The notes under the pieces are model-generated. The model made no database searches, was not told where the DNA came from, and saw only the letters and a list, made by a program, of their open reading frames with translations. This document shows, piece by piece, positions 61,717-64,000 of a stretch of DNA of 64,000 nt. The translations under genes were made by a program, and so were the position numbers. Source of the DNA: Verrucomicrobiota bacterium (GTDB lineage Bacteria; Verrucomicrobiota; Verrucomicrobiia; JADLBR01); contig JAKQKQ010000187.1 in the NCBI GenBank assembly GCA_029560585.1, positions 1-64,000 of the forward strand. Reading direction: 5' to 3'. Positions within the stretch are counted from its first letter, which is position 1. Every line of letters starts with the position of its first letter.

Positions 61717-62958
61717 ATGTCCATGCCCGAAGCACCTGCCCAGCCGGCATCCCACGACCCCCGTGCCGCCCTGGACGTACGCTTTTCCGAGACAACCCGG
61801 GGAAGATGGTCCGACGTCCCCGCTGCAGACTGGAATGATTGGCACTGGCAGCTGAGAAACCGCATCACCCGTCTCCCCGAACTGGAGGGGAGTCTCGCGC
61901 TGACACCCGAGGAACGTGCCGGCGTCATTCTTTCTGGGAACCGCCTTGCCATGGCGATCACGCCCTATTTCTTCAACCTGATCGACCCGGCCGACGTTTC
62001 GTGCCCCATCCGCCGTCAGGTCGTCCCTCGGATCGAGGAAATGTCGTTCGGCCCCGATGAGATGGAGGATCCTTGCGGCGAGGACCGGCACATGGCTGCC
62101 CCCGGTCTGGTCCATCGCTACCCGGACCGAGTTCTATTTCTCGTCACCGATCGTTGCGCCTCATACTGCCGCTACTGCACCCGGAGCCGAGTCGTCTCGG
62201 GCGCCGGGGGCCACCTCGATGCCGACCATGAGGCCGCAATCCGATACATAGCCGCCCATCCGGAGATCCGCGACGTCCTGCTCTCGGGCGGCGACCCTCT
62301 ACTCTTCACCGACGAGAAGATCGACGCGCTGCTCGGTCGCCTTCGGGCGATCCCCCACGTGGAGTTCCTGCGGATCGGCACCCGCATCCCCGTATTCCTG
62401 CCACAGCGCATCACGCCAAGCCTCGTCGGTATCCTGCGTCGCCACCACCCGCTCTGGATGAGTGTCCACGTCAATCACCCCCGCGAACTGACTGCCGAAA
62501 GCCGCGATGCCCTCGCCCGCATTGCCGACGCCGGCATCCCCCTCGGCAACCAGTCGGTCCTGCTCCGCGGCGTCAATGACTCCCCCGAGGTCATGCGCGA
62601 ACTCGTCCACAGACTCCTTCTCTGCCGAGTCCGCCCGTATTACCTGTACCAGTGCGACCTGATACGGGGCTCGGCTCACCTGCGGACCTCGGTGCGGGAA
62701 GGCATCGACATCATCAACGAACTGCGGGGCCATACCACCGGCTACGCTGTGCCCCAATACGTCGTCGATGGGCCCGGCGGTGGCGGCAAGATCCCGCTCA
62801 ACCCCGAATACCTGCTGGCCCACGACGGCGACCGCCTGGTGCTCCGTAATTTCAGGGGCGATATCTACGAGTATCCCGAGGAAGCCCCGACTGATTCCCA
62901 TAGTGCCCAACCCGTGCGCCGGCGTGACGACGAAATCGTTTGCCTCGGGCTCGATTGA
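61717..62958 (+). CDS. kamA: Lysine 2,3-aminomutase (radical SAM)
   Basis: This 413-residue enzyme is predicted to convert L-lysine to beta-lysine with SAM, a 4Fe-4S cluster and PLP. The cluster motif is Cys147-x3-Cys151-x2-Cys154 in DRCASYCRYCTRSR. The PLP lysine is Lys358 in GPGGGGKIPLNP. The two Asp residues that hold the lysine side chain in clostridial KAM are kept: Asp314 in YQCDLIRG and Asp351 in YVVDGPGG. Its full length, about 70 residues more than EpmB, and these residues favour KamA over an EF-P modifying enzyme or glutamate mutase. ATG 61717; divergent from the PD40 gene. Confidence 0.88.
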   Translation: MSMPEAPAQPASHDPRAALDVRFSETTRGRWSDVPAADWNDWHWQLRNRITRLPELEGSLALTPEERAGVILSGNRLAMAITPYFFNLIDPADVSCPIRRQVVPRIEEMSFGPDEMEDPCGEDRHMAAPGLVHRYPDRVLFLVTDRCASYCRYCTRSRVVSGAGGHLDADHEAAIRYIAAHPEIRDVLLSGGDPLLFTDEKIDALLGRLRAIPHVEFLRIGTRIPVFLPQRITPSLVGILRRHHPLWMSVHVNHPRELTAESRDALARIADAGIPLGNQSVLLRGVNDSPEVMRELVHRLLLCRVRPYYLYQCDLIRGSAHLRTSVREGIDIINELRGHTTGYAVPQYVVDGPGGGGKIPLNPEYLLAHDGDRLVLRNFRGDIYEYPEEAPTDSHSAQPVRRRDDEIVCLGLD

Positions 62959-62978
62959 GCGACTCGCCGACCGCCGCC

Positions 62979-63389
62979 ATGACCCAGCCCGCGTCTCCGC
63001 CCATCGTCGAGCGGCCATCCGTCAAGGTCTCCATCGATGCCGTCACCTTCCTGCCCGACGCCGAGGCGCCCCCGGACCGCCCGTTCGCTTTCCGATACGA
63101 CATCTCGATACACAACCAGGGAGATGAGCCTGTCCGCATCGTGGGACGCAAGTGGATTGTCGTCGGCCCGAACGGCGACAAGCTCGTCCTCGATGGCGAC
63201 GGGGTCGTGGGCGAGTATCCCGTGATTCAGCCGGGCGGCCGCTTCGCCTACCACAGCTTTCACGTGATCGACGGCGACAGTGATGCCGAGGGCGCCTACT
63301 ATGGGCTTGCCCCATCGGGCGAACGCTTCTTCACCCGCATCCCTCGCTTCCACATGTCGGTCGCCGACGCCTCTGACCCGTTCGCCTGA
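62979..63389 (+). CDS. apaG: ApaG family protein
   Basis: This 136-residue protein has a fibronectin-III-like fold of the ApaG family. The conserved core FRYDISIHNQGDEPVRIVGRKWIVVGPNGD ... VVGEYPVIQPGGRFAYHSFHVIDGDSDAEGAYYG spans about residues 35-110. ApaG is linked to cobalt resistance and Ap4A metabolism in enterobacteria, and the domain binds phosphorylated ligands, but its reaction is not settled. ATG 62979 was chosen because it is 20 bases after the kamA stop and before the conserved core. It is probably co-transcribed with kamA. Confidence 0.85.
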   Translation: MTQPASPPIVERPSVKVSIDAVTFLPDAEAPPDRPFAFRYDISIHNQGDEPVRIVGRKWIVVGPNGDKLVLDGDGVVGEYPVIQPGGRFAYHSFHVIDGDSDAEGAYYGLAPSGERFFTRIPRFHMSVADASDPFA

Positions 63390-63511
63390 CATGCGCGGCA
63401 ATGACCATCGGCCCACAAAGAAAATCTTCGTCCCCCGCAGCATAGTTCCGCTCGATTTTCTCGCCCGGCCCGAGTAAACTAGGACAGGAACAAAAACACG
63501 GAGGTAGGACG

Positions 63512-63934
63512 ATGAAACTCAAAGTTAAACGCGTCGATGTTTGGGCCTCTTCCATCCAAGACCGCCCCGGTGGTCTCGCCGCGAAACTCGAGACCCTCAA
63601 TGCGGCCAAGGCCAATCTGGAATTCATGATCGCTCGCCGCGCGCCAGACAAACCAGGCGAGGGCGTTGTCTTCCTGGCACCCATCAAGGGCAAGAAAGCC
63701 AAGCAGGCGGCCCAATCGGCCGGGTTTCTCAAGACCGAGACGATGCATCCCGTGCGGGTGGAAGGCCCCGACAAGGCCGGCATCGGCGCAAAGATGTGCC
63801 GCGCACTGGCCGAGGGCGGTGTCAACCTTCGGGGCGTCTCCGCAGCGGCCATCGGCAAAAAATTCGTGACGTACTTCGCCGTGGACAGCGACGAGGACGC
63901 CGAAAAGGCCGTCAAGATCCTGAAGAAACTCTGA
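63512..63934 (+). CDS. ACT-domain protein
   Basis: This 140-residue cytoplasmic protein consists of two ACT-like halves (about 5-65 and 75-138). The first has VWASSIQDRPGGLAAKLETLNAAKANLEFMIARR, and the second VRVEGPDKAGIGAKMCRALAEGGVNLRGVSAAAIGKKFVTYFAVDSDEDAEKAVKIL. ACT domains bind amino acids and regulate metabolism. No enzyme domain is attached. The ribosome site GGAGG lies about 10 bases before ATG 63512. Its neighbour kamA acts on lysine, so an amino-acid sensing role is possible. The bases after 63934 to the window end show no further gene. Confidence 0.85.
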   Translation: MKLKVKRVDVWASSIQDRPGGLAAKLETLNAAKANLEFMIARRAPDKPGEGVVFLAPIKGKKAKQAAQSAGFLKTETMHPVRVEGPDKAGIGAKMCRALAEGGVNLRGVSAAAIGKKFVTYFAVDSDEDAEKAVKILKKL

Positions 63935-64000
63935 GGCTGTGCGTCCTATGATCCTGGCCCTGCGCGGGATGTTCTGACCAGTTCCGCCGATCTACATTCA

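Noticed and set aside
61717-62958. Assignment of the radical-SAM gene as epmB acting on EF-P
   Set aside because: The protein is full KamA length, keeps both lysine-binding Asp residues, and the EF-P in this window has Asn in place of the target lysine.
1-64000. CRISPR arrays, rRNA genes or transposase genes
   Set aside because: No regularly spaced direct repeats, no rRNA-like stretch and no transposase-like frame were found; the repeats seen are dispersed and palindromic.

Overview
The window is GC-rich DNA from a Gram-negative bacterium. A KdsD-type arabinose-5-phosphate isomerase and a heptosyltransferase-like GT9 point to a Kdo-containing outer membrane. I place it, as inference, in or near the PVC superphylum (Verrucomicrobiota / Lentisphaerota / Kiritimatiellota). 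The grounds are the EF-P with an HRTPGNLRAF loop, the paired URO-D-like proteins, the DUF4091, sulfatase and sialidase-like genes, and an integrated element of the DUF3987 plus primase type. No rRNA, complete tRNA, CRISPR array or transposase gene was found.

Layout. (1) 83-610: an RDD membrane protein whose 5' end lies on a repeat end. (2) About 800-6604: a small integrated element, all on the minus strand: tyrosine integrase, an unknown protein, an HTH/excisionase-like protein, a small protein, a Toprim primase and a DUF3987 helicase/primase-like protein. It abuts the 3' end of a tRNA-Ser-like gene. (3) 6779-10598: an envelope and translation block with GT2, GT9, a 43-residue membrane peptide, KdsD and EF-P. 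(4) 10767-24460: secreted hydrolases, a sulfite/anion exporter-like permease and a URO-D/nitrilase/metallo-beta-lactamase operon. This stretch is interspersed with repeats and contains a decayed GH2 gene. (5) 24989-49779: a run of about 25 kb on the minus strand, often linked by 4-bp ATGA overlaps. It encodes exported carbohydrate-active proteins: alpha-galactosidase, pectate-lyase-like and NosD-like beta-helices, several sialidase-like propellers, an esterase and a sialidase-fucosidase-sialidase fusion, plus one membrane glycosyltransferase. (6) 49880-59576: a divergent plus-strand operon with a GntR/FCD regulator, a sialidase-like protein, a DUF4091 multidomain protein, a sulfatase, an MFS anion symporter and a second URO-D-like protein. 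(7) 60050-63934: a TolB-like lipoprotein carrying a CxxCH motif, then lysine 2,3-aminomutase, ApaG and an ACT-domain protein.

How the parts may work together. A perfect palindrome, ACTGATATATCAGT, lies between the GntR gene and the divergent run, and again between the first URO-D operon and the permease about 33 kb away. This suggests one GntR regulon covering both loci. The gene content fits stepwise dismantling of a sulfated, probably fucose-, galactose- and uronate-containing glycan outside the cytoplasm. Entry would be through an MFS symporter rather than a visible SusC/SusD pair, and the URO-D-like proteins would do an unknown intracellular step. The substrate is not determined.

Genome plasticity is marked. 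There are two copies of an element bounded by hairpins, each supplying the TAG stop codon of the neighbouring gene. There are two copies of a TIR element, several other hairpin repeats and at least three gene remnants.
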